DNA of 64,000 bases from assembly GCF_943192995.1 (NCBI RefSeq), contig NZ_CALPCP010000001.1:124001-188000 (forward strand). The letters run 5' to 3'. Below are positions 36,750 to 43,767 of the stretch, one piece after another; position 1 is the first letter of the stretch; every line of letters begins with the position of its first letter. The translations under genes were made by a program, and so were the position numbers. The notes below the pieces were generated by a model that saw only the letters and a program-made list of their open reading frames with translations, did not search any database and was not told the DNA's origin. This DNA comes from Flintibacter muris (lineage in GTDB: Bacteria > Bacillota > Clostridia > Oscillospirales > Oscillospiraceae).

Positions 36750-38438
36750 ATGGACACAAAAACCAAAACAGAAATTGTGGTGACCGCGCAAAAAATCATT
36801 TTCGGGCAAGAAGGGAATTACGGTTCTGTCAATGCGAACGACAACGGAGCTATAAGCGTGGGCAAGGTGCAATGGCACGCCGGGCGGGCGCTTGCCCTTC
36901 TGAAAAAGATTTGCTCAGCGGAAAACGGAGCGGCTTCCATCCTGGGGGCCGCCTTGTATCAAGAAATCACGACAGCGGCAGCTGGTGCCTGGAACACCCG
37001 GACGGTGAATGCGGCGGAAAAGGCAGCAATCAGCAAGCTACTTTCTACTGATGCCGGGAAACGTGTGCAGGACGCCCAGGCGGAAGCAGACGTGGGCGCA
37101 TACGTGGATCACGGCTTGAAAGTAGGCGTAGAAGACCCGGCGGCCCTTGTGTACTTTGCCGATCTGGAAAACCAGGGCGGCGGTGGTGCGTCCGCAAGAG
37201 TGGCCTCCGCCTCAAAGAAACCTGTAACACTGGATACGATACACGCCGCTGCTCTTGCTGACCGCGTTATGGGTAAGTACGCAACCAGGAGGAAAAACGT
37301 GTACAATGCGGCAAAGGCATCGGCAATAGGAGGAACCAAGATGAACAAAAAGCCTGTTTCTTATTTGCAAACCGATTCCCGGTGGAAGAACAAGCCCTAC
37401 CGGGTCAAGGGCGAGAATGCCACCATCGGCGGCTCTGGCTGTGGCCCTACTGCTGCGGCCATGATTGTCGAGACCATGACCGGGAAAAAGTTCACCCCGG
37501 AAGACGCCTGCAACTGGTCTATGGCTCACGGCTACAAGGCCCTGGGCAATGGTACCTACTACGGCTACTTCAAACCGCAGTTCGCCGAGTTCGGCATCGA
37601 CTGCGATATGCTGAACTGGACCAAGACCTACGGCAAGCCCGACCACGCCAACCATAAGAAGGTTGAGGAGATGCTGAAGCAGGGCTACTATTTTATCGCC
37701 CTGATGCTGGAGGGACTCTGGACTTCTGGCGGCCATTTCGTTGTTCTGTGGTGGCAGGATGACAAAATGCGCATCCTTGATCCGGCCAGCACAAAGGAAG
37801 CCCGCCTGAACGGTGACATCCGCACATTCCGTAGCCAGTGTGCCTACTACTGGTGGGTCGATGCTCGGAAGTTCAACGGGTACGGTGCGGCTGTGAAGCC
37901 CCCGGTCGCCTCCAGCGGTACTCCCGCCACCGGCTCCGCCCCGTCTCTCGGTCTGAAGGTCGGTGACATCGTGGACTTCACCGGCACCGAGCACTATTAC
38001 AGCGCCAACGCCTCGAAGCCCGCCACCTGTAAGCCTGGTCAGGCAAAGGTAACGCAGATTTACAACGGGAAGCACCCGTATCAGCTGATCCACGTCAAGG
38101 GCGGCGGCTCCACCGTCTATGGGTGGGTGGATGAAAAGAATATCCAGCCCCCGGCCCTGGCCGCAGTCGATAAGCTGGCCAAGCTGGGGGTTATCAACTC
38201 CCCGGATTACTGGAAACAGGCCGTGACCGGCGGCAAGGTGAAATACCTCGATGTTCTGCTCACCAAGGCGGCGGCGAAGATCAGCAAGGCCGGCACCCGC
38301 TCCAGTACCCCGGAGGCTGCCGTGGCCGCCTTGGTGTCCGCCGGCGTGATCGACACCCCGGACTATTGGCTGTCCAACTATGGCACATTCCCCAGCCTGG
38401 GGGCGCTGCTGTGCGCTCTGGGCGGGGCTGTGAAATAA
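36750..38438 (+). CDS. Multidomain endolysin (glycosidase-like, C39-like, SH3-like)
   Basis: A 562-aa protein. Residues 1-195 include GQEGNYGSVNANDNGAISVGKVQWH, like phage lysozyme/chitosanase-type muramidases. Residues 200-375 form a C39-type cysteine peptidase-like domain (GGSGCGPTAAAMIVETM with the likely Cys, GGHFVVLWW with the His, ILDPAS with the Asp). Residues 395-475 are SH3-like, and two small repeats with PDYW end the protein. Lack of a signal peptide fits release through a holin. An internal start at 37,341 could make the C39 part alone. Confidence 0.85.
   Translation: MDTKTKTEIVVTAQKIIFGQEGNYGSVNANDNGAISVGKVQWHAGRALALLKKICSAENGAASILGAALYQEITTAAAGAWNTRTVNAAEKAAISKLLSTDAGKRVQDAQAEADVGAYVDHGLKVGVEDPAALVYFADLENQGGGGASARVASASKKPVTLDTIHAAALADRVMGKYATRRKNVYNAAKASAIGGTKMNKKPVSYLQTDSRWKNKPYRVKGENATIGGSGCGPTAAAMIVETMTGKKFTPEDACNWSMAHGYKALGNGTYYGYFKPQFAEFGIDCDMLNWTKTYGKPDHANHKKVEEMLKQGYYFIALMLEGLWTSGGHFVVLWWQDDKMRILDPASTKEARLNGDIRTFRSQCAYYWWVDARKFNGYGAAVKPPVASSGTPATGSAPSLGLKVGDIVDFTGTEHYYSANASKPATCKPGQAKVTQIYNGKHPYQLIHVKGGGSTVYGWVDEKNIQPPALAAVDKLAKLGVINSPDYWKQAVTGGKVKYLDVLLTKAAAKISKAGTRSSTPEAAVAALVSAGVIDTPDYWLSNYGTFPSLGALLCALGGAVK
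37341..38438 (+). CDS. Possible internal-start product of the endolysin (C39 + SH3)
   Basis: An in-frame ATG at 37,341 follows ATAGGAGGAACCAAG, a strong ribosome site exactly at the domain boundary. It would make a 365-aa peptidase/cell-wall-binding form. Shorter in-frame products that associate with the full enzyme are known for clostridial endolysins; here it is inference. Confidence 0.6.
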   Translation: MNKKPVSYLQTDSRWKNKPYRVKGENATIGGSGCGPTAAAMIVETMTGKKFTPEDACNWSMAHGYKALGNGTYYGYFKPQFAEFGIDCDMLNWTKTYGKPDHANHKKVEEMLKQGYYFIALMLEGLWTSGGHFVVLWWQDDKMRILDPASTKEARLNGDIRTFRSQCAYYWWVDARKFNGYGAAVKPPVASSGTPATGSAPSLGLKVGDIVDFTGTEHYYSANASKPATCKPGQAKVTQIYNGKHPYQLIHVKGGGSTVYGWVDEKNIQPPALAAVDKLAKLGVINSPDYWKQAVTGGKVKYLDVLLTKAAAKISKAGTRSSTPEAAVAALVSAGVIDTPDYWLSNYGTFPSLGALLCALGGAVK

Positions 38439-38458
38439 ATTTTGAGGAGGAACACATC

Positions 38459-39052
38459 ATGAAAGAATTTCTGTTTGAACTGCTCCAGGCGGTGGCCACC
38501 GCCGCCGTCCCTGTCTGCGCGGCTTTCCTCGTGCAGTTTCTGCGCCGGAAGTCGGCGGAGGCCGCAGCGCGGACCGACAGCCTGATCACCAAGGAGCTGC
38601 TGGCCGAAGTGACCGAGGCCGTGACCACCGCCGTCACCTACACCAGCCAGACCTATGTGGACACGCTGAAGAAGGACGGCATCTTCAATAAAGAAGCCCA
38701 GATGGAGGCTTTGCAGAAAGCCAAAGATAAGACCCTGGCCCTCCTCTCGGAATCCGCAAAGGATGTGCTGGCGCAGATCTACGGCAGTCTGGACGATTAC
38801 CTGGAAACCATGATCGAGGCGCAGGTCCGGGTGCAGAAACAGGATGCCCCCGCTACCCTTGGTGTCCCCTTGGAGGCTATTGAGAGCGTCCGGGAGGTCC
38901 CCGACACCGCAGCCATCGCCACGGCCACCGCAGCGGCTACCGCTGCCGCTACTTCTGCGGCAACCGCCGTTGTCCAGAACACCATCACTCAGACGCCCCC
39001 TGTCAGCGCCCTTGACAGCCCCCAGGAGGGCGGGGCAGCTCCGGTGGTATAA
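38459..39052 (+). CDS. LLH-family phage holin
   Basis: This 197-aa protein has one N-terminal transmembrane helix (LFELLQAVATAAVPVCAAFLVQFL) and a long helical domain with TDSLITKELLAEVTEAVTTAVTYTSQTYVD, typical of the LLH holin family. The Ala/Thr-rich tail (residues 150-185) is unusual. It ends the lysis group. AGGAGGAACACATC precedes the ATG. Confidence 0.85.
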   Translation: MKEFLFELLQAVATAAVPVCAAFLVQFLRRKSAEAAARTDSLITKELLAEVTEAVTTAVTYTSQTYVDTLKKDGIFNKEAQMEALQKAKDKTLALLSESAKDVLAQIYGSLDDYLETMIEAQVRVQKQDAPATLGVPLEAIESVREVPDTAAIATATAAATAAATSAATAVVQNTITQTPPVSALDSPQEGGAAPVV

Positions 39053-39116
39053 ATTCACGTCCTCGCCACTTTCCCTCGCCTGTGGGCCAGAGAGCGGCGA
39101 ACGTGACCGCAGTAAC

Positions 39117-39154
39117 GCCCCCTTGCAGGTTTCGGCCTGCGAGGGGGCTTTTTT
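39117..39154 (+). terminator. Terminator of the late operon
   Basis: GCCCCCTTGCAGG pairs with CCTGCGAGGGGGC (one G-U), then six T. It ends plus-strand transcription before the convergent minus-strand genes. Confidence 0.92.
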
Positions 39155-39162
39155 GTTTGTGG

Positions 39163-39188
39163 CAAATTCCCAGACGTTTGGGATTTTG
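39163..39188. repeat. Dispersed palindrome, copy 3
   Basis: CAAATTCCCA pairs with TGGGATTTTG. The 24-bp core is identical to the copy at about 20,848. It lies between the late terminator and the 3' end of the convergent gene ending at 39,197. Confidence 0.8.
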
Positions 39189-39196
39189 GTAGGCGG

Positions 39197-39568
39197 TCAG
39201 AGGAAAATCTTCTCGCCAGTAAGGACATCCACCACCGTGGCGCCCTTGCCGAAAGCAGCCCGCATCTCGGCCATTTCCGTGGCGCTGGGGGCCCTTCCCG
39301 CCGCCCGGTAGGATTCCAGGTCGGCTTTTACCTCGGCCTCACGTGCGGCCTGTGTCGCGGCGCTGTCGGCCTTGTCGGTGACCAGCACCAGCATCTCCAG
39401 CAGATCATCCATCAAGGCCCGCCCGATGCAGTTCCGGGCAACCCCGGCCTCGTCAATGGTAATGGCTCCACTGCCCAGGTCGGCCTTGACCTTTGCCAGT
39501 TCGCCTTGGGCGTGCTGCTGCCAAAAGGCCCCCAGGTCGCCGCGCAGTTCCCGTTGAAATCTTGTCAT
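39197..39568 (-). CDS. Phage protein of unknown function, 123 aa
   Basis: The start is the ATG at 39,568 (TRFQRELRGDLGAFWQQH) behind GGAGGTTTTGAC; the longer open frame upstream lacks a site. Mainly helical, Ala-rich, with ATQAAREAEVKADLESYRAAGRAPSATEMAEMRAAFG. No known function. Confidence 0.7.
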   Translation of the reverse strand: MTRFQRELRGDLGAFWQQHAQGELAKVKADLGSGAITIDEAGVARNCIGRALMDDLLEMLVLVTDKADSAATQAAREAEVKADLESYRAAGRAPSATEMAEMRAAFGKGATVVDVLTGEKIFL

Positions 39569-39636
39569 TGTCAAAACCTCCATTTTTTGTGTATAGGCGA
39601 CCAGAAGAGCCGTGGCCCTTCTGGTCGCCGGTTTGG

Positions 39637-40098
39637 TCAGGTGCGGAAAAGGATGCCGGGGTATTCCTTGGTGCCCTCGCCGCCCCAGCGGGTCTCGCTC
39701 CTGGTCACCTTGCAAAGCCCCTGCATGGTGCAGCCCTCGGCGGTCAGCAGATGGAGGAGTCTCATCAGCGCGGTGCTCTGATCGGTGACTGCGAACTCGG
39801 TAATCCCGGCGGCCCGGAGGGCCTCCACGAAGTCGTGGGTGTCCTTATCCCAGGGGAGGTCGCGCACCTCGAAGGTGCTGCTCTCGTCCCGGACGCTGTT
39901 GAACCAGGCGCAGAAGGCTTTGTCCTGCCCGTTGGTGAAGGGGTACTTAATTCCCTTCTCGCGCTCGTGCCAAGACTCCAGCGCGGCCCAATCCTCGGCC
40001 TTCAGAATGGCATCCTTCTCGGCCTCACGCTGCGCCCGTGCTTTTTCGTATTCGGCGCTGGTCTGGTTCATGGTCTGGAAGTAGGTGTTGTTTTTCAT
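39637..40098 (-). CDS. Phage protein of unknown function, 153 aa
   Basis: The start is ATG 40,098 (MKNNTYFQTMNQTSAEYEKARAQREAEKDAI) behind CGGAGGAAATCACC. The middle holds AFCAWFNSVRDES and FVEALRAAGITEFAVTDQSTALM, features of a hypothetical family common in Firmicutes mobile DNA. Its leader shares a 16-bp sequence with the divergent gene at 40,318. Confidence 0.72.
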   Translation of the reverse strand: MKNNTYFQTMNQTSAEYEKARAQREAEKDAILKAEDWAALESWHEREKGIKYPFTNGQDKAFCAWFNSVRDESSTFEVRDLPWDKDTHDFVEALRAAGITEFAVTDQSTALMRLLHLLTAEGCTMQGLCKVTRSETRWGGEGTKEYPGILFRT

Positions 40099-40126
40099 GG
40101 TGATTTCCTCCGTTTTCTGAAGTGTG

Positions 40127-40295
40127 GTTTTCCCTTTCGGTAGTGTATTAATCACTCTGAACCGAGATAATAGCAAGCATTTTCTGAGAATAAACTACAC
40201 AATTTCTGCTGGCCATGTTTGTGTGGATTACGCCCCAGAATACACTTGCTATTTCCTCTATTTAGAGCGAATATGTGTGTACCGAAAGGGAAAAC
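40127..40295. promoter_or_regulatory. Divergent intergenic region with duplicated leader element
   Basis: GTTTTCCCTTTCGGTA (40,127-40,142) and its exact reverse complement (40,280-40,295) flank the region. Each divergent gene therefore has TACCGAAAGGGAAAAC in its leader, about 20-30 nt before its start, followed by AAAACGGAGG. This could be a shared operator or RNA-binding site coordinating both genes. Confidence 0.7.
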
Positions 40296-40317
40296 GAACA
40301 AAACGGAGGGCTACACC

Positions 40318-40497
40318 ATGAAGACAAAATTCTACCTCAACGGCAAGAAGACCACCCGCAAGGCGATTAAGGAGCAGCTGGGGGAGGAGCGGCTGGCCCG
40401 GATGCTGAAGGAGGCCAAGGCTACCTTCCTGGAGGACCCCCTGACCCAGAACGACTTCTTCATCGGGAACGGGATGCTGACCATCTCCTTTGAATGA
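40318..40497 (+). CDS. Small phage protein, 59 aa
   Basis: A basic helical protein (KTKFYLNGKKTTRKAIKEQLGEERLARMLKEAK) with an acidic/hydrophobic tail. ATG 40,318 follows ACGGAGGGCTACACC. It is expressed opposite to its neighbours. The function is unknown. Confidence 0.68.
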   Translation: MKTKFYLNGKKTTRKAIKEQLGEERLARMLKEAKATFLEDPLTQNDFFIGNGMLTISFE

Positions 40498-40718
40498 GCC
40501 AGCGAGACCGGGGGCAGGGCCGCAAGGCCCTGTTTGCCGTTTGCAGCCCCGTGTGGCGCGTCCTCCGGGTGGGTGGATGTTTACCCCTCCGCCGTTGCAG
40601 CGGCCCACTGTGCCCAGCGACGGGGGGCAGTGTGGCCGTTCCATGTTCCGTTTTCAAGGTGCTTATATTAACGGGGCGGCGATTGACTCCCCCGGTGCCG
40701 GTGGGTTCCCACGACACT

Positions 40719-40755
40719 CCATACCTGCATCTTCTTCGGACTTATGCAGGTATGG
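40719..40755. other. Hairpin in the 40,498-40,785 gap
   Basis: CCATACCTGCAT and ATGCAGGTATGG form a perfect 12-bp stem with a 13-nt loop. No T-run follows on either strand. The rest of the gap shows no convincing gene. It may be an mRNA 3' structure for the convergent genes or a binding site. Confidence 0.6.
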
Positions 40756-40785
40756 GTGTTTCGGCCCGTACCCATCGGGCCATCA

Positions 40786-40959
40786 TCAGGCGGGGTTCTT
40801 CAGATAATGGATGTACCATCCACAACCAGCGGCGCGGTCTTTGTTGTCTGCGCTGTAGTCCCGGCCATAGGAGATGACCTGGTAGCGATCCGGGCAATCC
40901 CACAAGTGGCGTAGCGCCCTGGCATAGCGGCTCCGCTTAGAAAATCTGAGTACAAACAT
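40786..40959 (-). CDS. Small basic phage protein, 57 aa
   Basis: FVLRFSKRSRYARALRHLWD, then DRYQVISYGRDYSADNK and GCGWYIHYLKN. ATG 40,959 follows AAAGGAGAGCGTC. Last gene of the minus-strand cluster of tiny proteins. No known function. Confidence 0.62.
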   Translation of the reverse strand: MFVLRFSKRSRYARALRHLWDCPDRYQVISYGRDYSADNKDRAAGCGWYIHYLKNPA

Positions 40960-40971
40960 GACGCTCTCCTT

Positions 40972-41211
40972 TCACTCAATGATCTCGTGGAGTTTCCACC
41001 CGTGCCAGGTGTGCTCCGGGTCCATCTTGGCCCACCGCTCCTCGTTGTAGCAGAAGGCATAATTCATGATGCCCTCATGCCCAGGCCGATCCGGGAACCG
41101 GGTGCGGAACTTGCGGTTGGCCTCCTCCCTGGAGGTAGCCCTGACCTCCACCCAGCCGTTCTGATAGGGAAAGCTTGGGTCGGAGCCGAAGGTGTAAAAG
41201 TAGCGGTTCAC
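40972..41211 (-). CDS. Small phage protein, 79 aa
   Basis: The protein begins NRYFYTFGSDPSFPYQNGWVEVRATSREEANRKFRTRFPDRPG and ends HTWHGWKLHEIIE. GTG 41,211 is chosen because it overlaps the upstream stop (GTGA) and follows GGGAGGGAAAGCT. The pattern looks like small proteins annotated as hypothetical in clostridial phages. Confidence 0.68.
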   Translation of the reverse strand: MNRYFYTFGSDPSFPYQNGWVEVRATSREEANRKFRTRFPDRPGHEGIMNYAFCYNEERWAKMDPEHTWHGWKLHEIIE

Positions 41212-41477
41212 AGCTTTCCCTCCCACGATTTTTTCACAAAAAGGGTGTTCTGAATGGCCTCCTCGCGAGTTGCGCCCATGCCGTTCTGCCCGTCAAAACA
41301 CCGATCAGGATGGGGGATGCAGAGCCAGGTGTCCAGGGAGATATCCGTGACGCTCTCCACAACGCCAATCTCCATCAGGTCTTTGAAGGTTCCGACGATG
41401 CCCAGCACCTCGGTCTTGTCGTCGGTGACGATCTTGCGAACCGTCCCGGTGTAGCCTTGCTTTTTCAGAAGTTTCAT
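41208..41477 (-). CDS. Small phage protein, 89 aa
   Basis: A mixed protein (KLLKKQGYTGTVRKIVTDD, DISLDTWLCIPHPDRCFDGQ, GATREEAIQNTLFVKKSW). The ATREEAIQNT segment resembles part of the small HicB-like fold, but this is weak. AAGGAGGCATTGAC precedes the ATG. Confidence 0.66.
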   Translation of the reverse strand: MKLLKKQGYTGTVRKIVTDDKTEVLGIVGTFKDLMEIGVVESVTDISLDTWLCIPHPDRCFDGQNGMGATREEAIQNTLFVKKSWEGKL

Positions 41478-41523
41478 GTCAATGCCTCCTTTGCCCTCGT
41501 AACCTCTTGGGCGGGCGTATCAA

Positions 41524-41661
41524 TCAGCAGGGGCTTTCGATGGTGTAGTTGCCATCACCGAACATTTCATTTCCGTACTCCTTTGCTGCCTCATAGCTGG
41601 GGAAGTCCTGCGGCATTTCGCTGGGATCGTTGGGGAATACAGTGCAGAACCAGTCACTCAT
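41524..41661 (-). CDS. Tiny phage protein, 45 aa
   Basis: An acidic, aromatic peptide (SDWFCTVFPNDPSEMPQDF, EAAKEYGNEMFGDGNYTI). ATG 41,661 follows AAGGAGGCAATCAATT. Acidic tiny proteins in this position may bind host enzymes; this is speculation. Confidence 0.6.
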   Translation of the reverse strand: MSDWFCTVFPNDPSEMPQDFPSYEAAKEYGNEMFGDGNYTIESPC

Positions 41662-41783
41662 AATTGATTGCCTCCTTGATTTTTCTGCCTTACTTTGTTA
41701 TCATGGAGGCGGCCGGGGTAAGGCTCCCGGTCGCCCCTCTGGGGTTGGGTGGCGGTGTTCCTTGGTCGGGGCCGCCGCCCTTT

Positions 41784-41918
41784 TTATGCCTTGACCTTGC
41801 TGTCCCGCACGATCTTCGCGGCCTCCTCAGCGGCCTTGGCATCCTTGACGTTCGCCTCAATCAGCTTTGCGATGTTCTCCAGGTACTGATTGAGCTCCGC
41901 GCTCGTCATCTCGTCCAT
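41784..41918 (-). CDS. Tiny helical phage protein, 44 aa
   Basis: A single long helix (SAELNQYLENIAKLIEANVKDAKAAEEAAKIV). ATG 41,918 follows GAAAGGAGGGAGGAC. First gene of the minus-strand cluster, directly under the promoter at 41,968-41,996. Confidence 0.62.
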   Translation of the reverse strand: MDEMTSAELNQYLENIAKLIEANVKDAKAAEEAAKIVRDSKVKA

Positions 41919-41967
41919 GTCCTCCCTCCTTTCGTAAGGGGCGGGCCGCCCCTGCCTTACGAGTATT

Positions 41968-41996
41968 ATTATAAACTAAACGGTTGAAAATGTCAA
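41968..41996 (-). promoter_or_regulatory. Leftward promoter of the small-gene cluster
   Basis: On the minus strand, TTGACA (41,996-41,991) and TATAAT (41,973-41,968) are 17 bp apart: full consensus. The motif CGTTTAGTTTATA covers the -10 and recurs in the rightward promoter. Confidence 0.88.
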
Positions 41997-42038
41997 CCCT
42001 TTATTTTAACTTTTTTGGGGAAATTTGAAAAATTTTAT

Positions 42039-42067
42039 TTGACTTTTGAAAAGGTTTAGTTTATACT
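42039..42067 (+). promoter_or_regulatory. Rightward promoter of the HTH gene
   Basis: TTGACT and TATACT are 17 bp apart. GGTTTAGTTTATA overlaps the -10, matching the motif in the opposite promoter, so one regulator could bind both. Confidence 0.85.
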
Positions 42068-42088
42068 TTGTCACATGGAGGTGAGGCT

Positions 42089-42298
42089 ATGACAGCACGC
42101 CAGATTGTCGAGATGGCCACGGGGTACTGTGGGGTGTCGAACTCCGAGCTTGCCCGACGCCTTGGCTGGTCTCCGCAGCTGTTGAACAAACGGCTGAACA
42201 CGGGGAAGTTTACGGTGGAGGAATGGGAAAAGATCGGGGAGGCCCTCGGAGCAACGGCGAGGGTCAGGTTCAAGTTTCCGGATGGCACAGAAATTTGA
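42089..42298 (+). CDS. Small HTH regulator, 69 aa
   Basis: The protein is almost entirely one XRE-like HTH (TARQIVEMATGYCGVSNSELARRLGWSPQLLNKRLNTGKFTVEEWEKIGEALGA). It lies next to a divergent promoter pair with a shared operator-like motif and probably controls both. ATG 42,089 follows GGAGGTGAGGCT. Confidence 0.82.
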   Translation: MTARQIVEMATGYCGVSNSELARRLGWSPQLLNKRLNTGKFTVEEWEKIGEALGATARVRFKFPDGTEI

Positions 42299-42369
42299 TC
42301 CCTGCAAAAAGAAAGACCCGGACGCCAGATGAGCATCCGGGAGGGGAGAGCAGGGGCATATTCCATTTT

Positions 42370-42405
42370 AAGCAGGGAGACCGTGCCGGGCCTCTCTGCT
42401 TTTCT
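42370..42405 (+). terminator. Terminator after HTH gene
   Basis: AAGCAGGGAG pairs with CTCTCTGCTT (one G-U), followed by TTCTC. It ends rightward phage transcription. The rest of the gap to rpsI (42,299-42,694) holds only the repeats below and the rpsI terminator. Confidence 0.7.
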
Positions 42406-42541
42406 CTGTCCATGTACAGCCCCCGCGCCCATCCAGGCCCGCCAAGCCCGATGGACAGTGAAATCCTAATCAAGCCGCTCTCCTTATGGCCGGAGTATAG
42501 CACGGGTGGCCTGCTGATTTTGTTAAAAATTAGGAGATTGG

Positions 42542-42602
42542 ATGCACCCACCTATGCACCCCAAAACACGGTTTTAAGGCCAATGCACCCCGGATGCACC
42601 CC
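42542..42602. repeat. Four direct repeats ATGCACCC(C/A) near the prophage end
   Basis: Copies at 42,542, 42,554, 42,583 and 42,594 form two pairs, spaced 12, 29 and 11 bp apart. Short repeats of this kind at a prophage edge resemble arm-type sites of tyrosine integrases. The core att site was not identified. Confidence 0.6.
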
Positions 42603-42652
42603 AATTATTCTTGTTTTTCTTGGCTCCGTTTTGTTAGACTTTGCTACATGGA

Positions 42653-42685
42653 AAAACCCCGGAACCGTTGTGGCTCCGGGGTTTT
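42653..42685 (-). terminator. rpsI terminator
   Basis: On the minus strand AAAACCCCGGA pairs with TCCGGGGTTTT, followed by TCC. The stem is symmetrical enough to work in both directions, so it may also block phage read-through. Confidence 0.88.
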
Positions 42686-42694
42686 GCAGGAAAC

Positions 42695-43099
42695 TCAGCG
42701 CTTGGAGAACTGAGGCGCGCGGCGGGCCGCCTTGAGGCCGTACTTCTTGCGCTCCTTCATGCGAGGGTCGCGGGTAAGGAAGCCAGCGGCCTTGAGGGCG
42801 GGGCGGTATTCCTCATTGACCAGCAGCAGGGCGCGGGCAATGCCGTGACGGATAGCGCCAGCCTGGCCGGTGACGCCGCCGCCGGTGACAGTGGCCACAA
42901 TATCCACCTTGCCCACCTGCTCGGTGGTGACCAGGGGCTGACGGACGATCAGCTTCAGGGTCTCCAGGCCGAAATAATCATCAATGTCGCGGCCGTTAAT
43001 GGTGATGGCGCCGGTGCCGTTCTCAAACAGATGGACGCGGGCCACGGAGGACTTCCGGCGGCCAGTACCATAGAAATAAGGCTTCTTGCTCTTATACAT
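42695..43099 (-). CDS. rpsI: 30S ribosomal protein S9
   Basis: A 134-aa protein with [13 protein letters not shown] at the start, [27 protein letters not shown] and the invariant C-terminal RRAPQFSKR tail that reaches the ribosomal P site. It follows rplM in the usual operon, 14 bp apart. Confidence 0.98.
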   Translation of the reverse strand: MYKSKKPYFYGTGRRKSSVARVHLFENGTGAITINGRDIDDYFGLETLKLIVRQPLVTTEQVGKVDIVATVTGGGVTGQAGAIRHGIARALLLVNEEYRPALKAAGFLTRDPRMKERKKYGLKAARRAPQFSKR

Positions 43100-43113
43100 A
43101 TTCTAAATCCTCC

Positions 43114-43545
43114 TTACTCGGCGTCCCAGAGCTCAGGCTTCTGGGCGGCGTGGTTGTGCTCGCCGGCGCGGTAGATGTGCAGGCGGGTCAGGGCGTCGCG
43201 GGACAGGCTGTTCTTGGGCATCATGCCCTTCACGGCCAGCTTCATAGCCAGCTCAGGCTTGGTCTGCATCAGGGTGCGGTACTTGGTCTCCTTCAGGCCG
43301 CCCACCCAGCCGGAGTGGGTGCGGTAGTACTTCTGGTCCAGCTTCTTGCCGGTGAGCACCGCCTTCTCGGCGTTGATGATGATGACGCAGTCGCCGCAGT
43401 CGGCGTTGGGAGTGAACTCGGGCTTGCGCTTGCCCCGCAGCAGGTCGGCGGCGATAACAGCGGTTTTGCCCATGGGCTTGCCGGCGGCGTCGATAACGTA
43501 CCACTTCCGCTGGGTGCTGCCCATTTTAGCCATGAACGTGGACAT
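43114..43545 (-). CDS. rplM: 50S ribosomal protein L13
   Basis: A 143-aa protein with KWYVIDAAGKPMGK, YYRTHSGWVGGLKE and KGMMPKNSLSRDALTRLHIY. The start is ATG 43,545 behind TTGGAGGTTTCACC; longer open frame upstream (to 43,560) is not needed. First gene of rplM-rpsI. Confidence 0.98.
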   Translation of the reverse strand: MSTFMAKMGSTQRKWYVIDAAGKPMGKTAVIAADLLRGKRKPEFTPNADCGDCVIIINAEKAVLTGKKLDQKYYRTHSGWVGGLKETKYRTLMQTKPELAMKLAVKGMMPKNSLSRDALTRLHIYRAGEHNHAAQKPELWDAE

Positions 43546-43580
43546 AGGTGAAACCTCCAATTTCCTTTACATTTATGTGA

Positions 43581-43604
43581 AAAATGCTTCTTTCAAAGCA
43601 TTTT
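43581..43604 (-). promoter_or_regulatory. rplM leader hairpin
   Basis: In the rplM leader AAAATGCTT pairs with AAGCATTTT around a 6-nt loop. It lies between promoter and start codon, where ribosomal protein leaders often bind their product; that role is inference. Confidence 0.5.
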
Positions 43605-43636
43605 GCCCCTAAGAGTGTACAAATGGAGCGTTTTGT

Positions 43637-43665
43637 ATTATAGTACGGGGATCTTCGGGTGTCAA
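43637..43665 (-). promoter_or_regulatory. rplM-rpsI promoter
   Basis: On the minus strand TTGACA (43,665-43,660) and TATAAT (43,642-43,637) are 17 bp apart, full sigma-A consensus. The leader is about 85 nt. Confidence 0.92.
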
Positions 43666-43767
43666 CGGATTTTTTAAAAAATTTTTAAAAAAACCAGGAT
43701 ATCTCATGAAATCTCTCATTTTCTTAATGATGCTCTTGATATCTCTTATTTAATTTTTGTTTTTCGC

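Larger units (their letters stand above)
1..42605 (+). mobile_element. Prophage, right part (left end outside window)
   Basis: A continuous run of phage genes: replication, lambda-type head, P2/Mu-type contractile tail, DGR, lysis and a regulatory cluster. Nearly everything to 39,052 is on the plus strand; the right-end cluster is mainly minus. The left boundary and integrase are not in the window. The right boundary is placed between the last HTH gene (ends 42,298) and the rpsI terminator (42,653), probably near the direct repeats at 42,542-42,602. The chimeric helicase and truncated amidoligase suggest some decay, but head, tail and lysis genes appear intact. Confidence 0.93.

Noticed and set aside
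40494..40877. 127-aa plus-strand frame after the 59-aa gene
   Set aside because: It overlaps a better supported minus-strand gene, contains the hairpin at 40,719-40,755 and has atypical Arg/Cys-rich text.
1..42605. Phage integrase in the window
   Set aside because: No tyrosine or serine integrase is encoded in the prophage part seen; the serine recombinase at 52,576-54,246 belongs to the separate element about 10 kb away.
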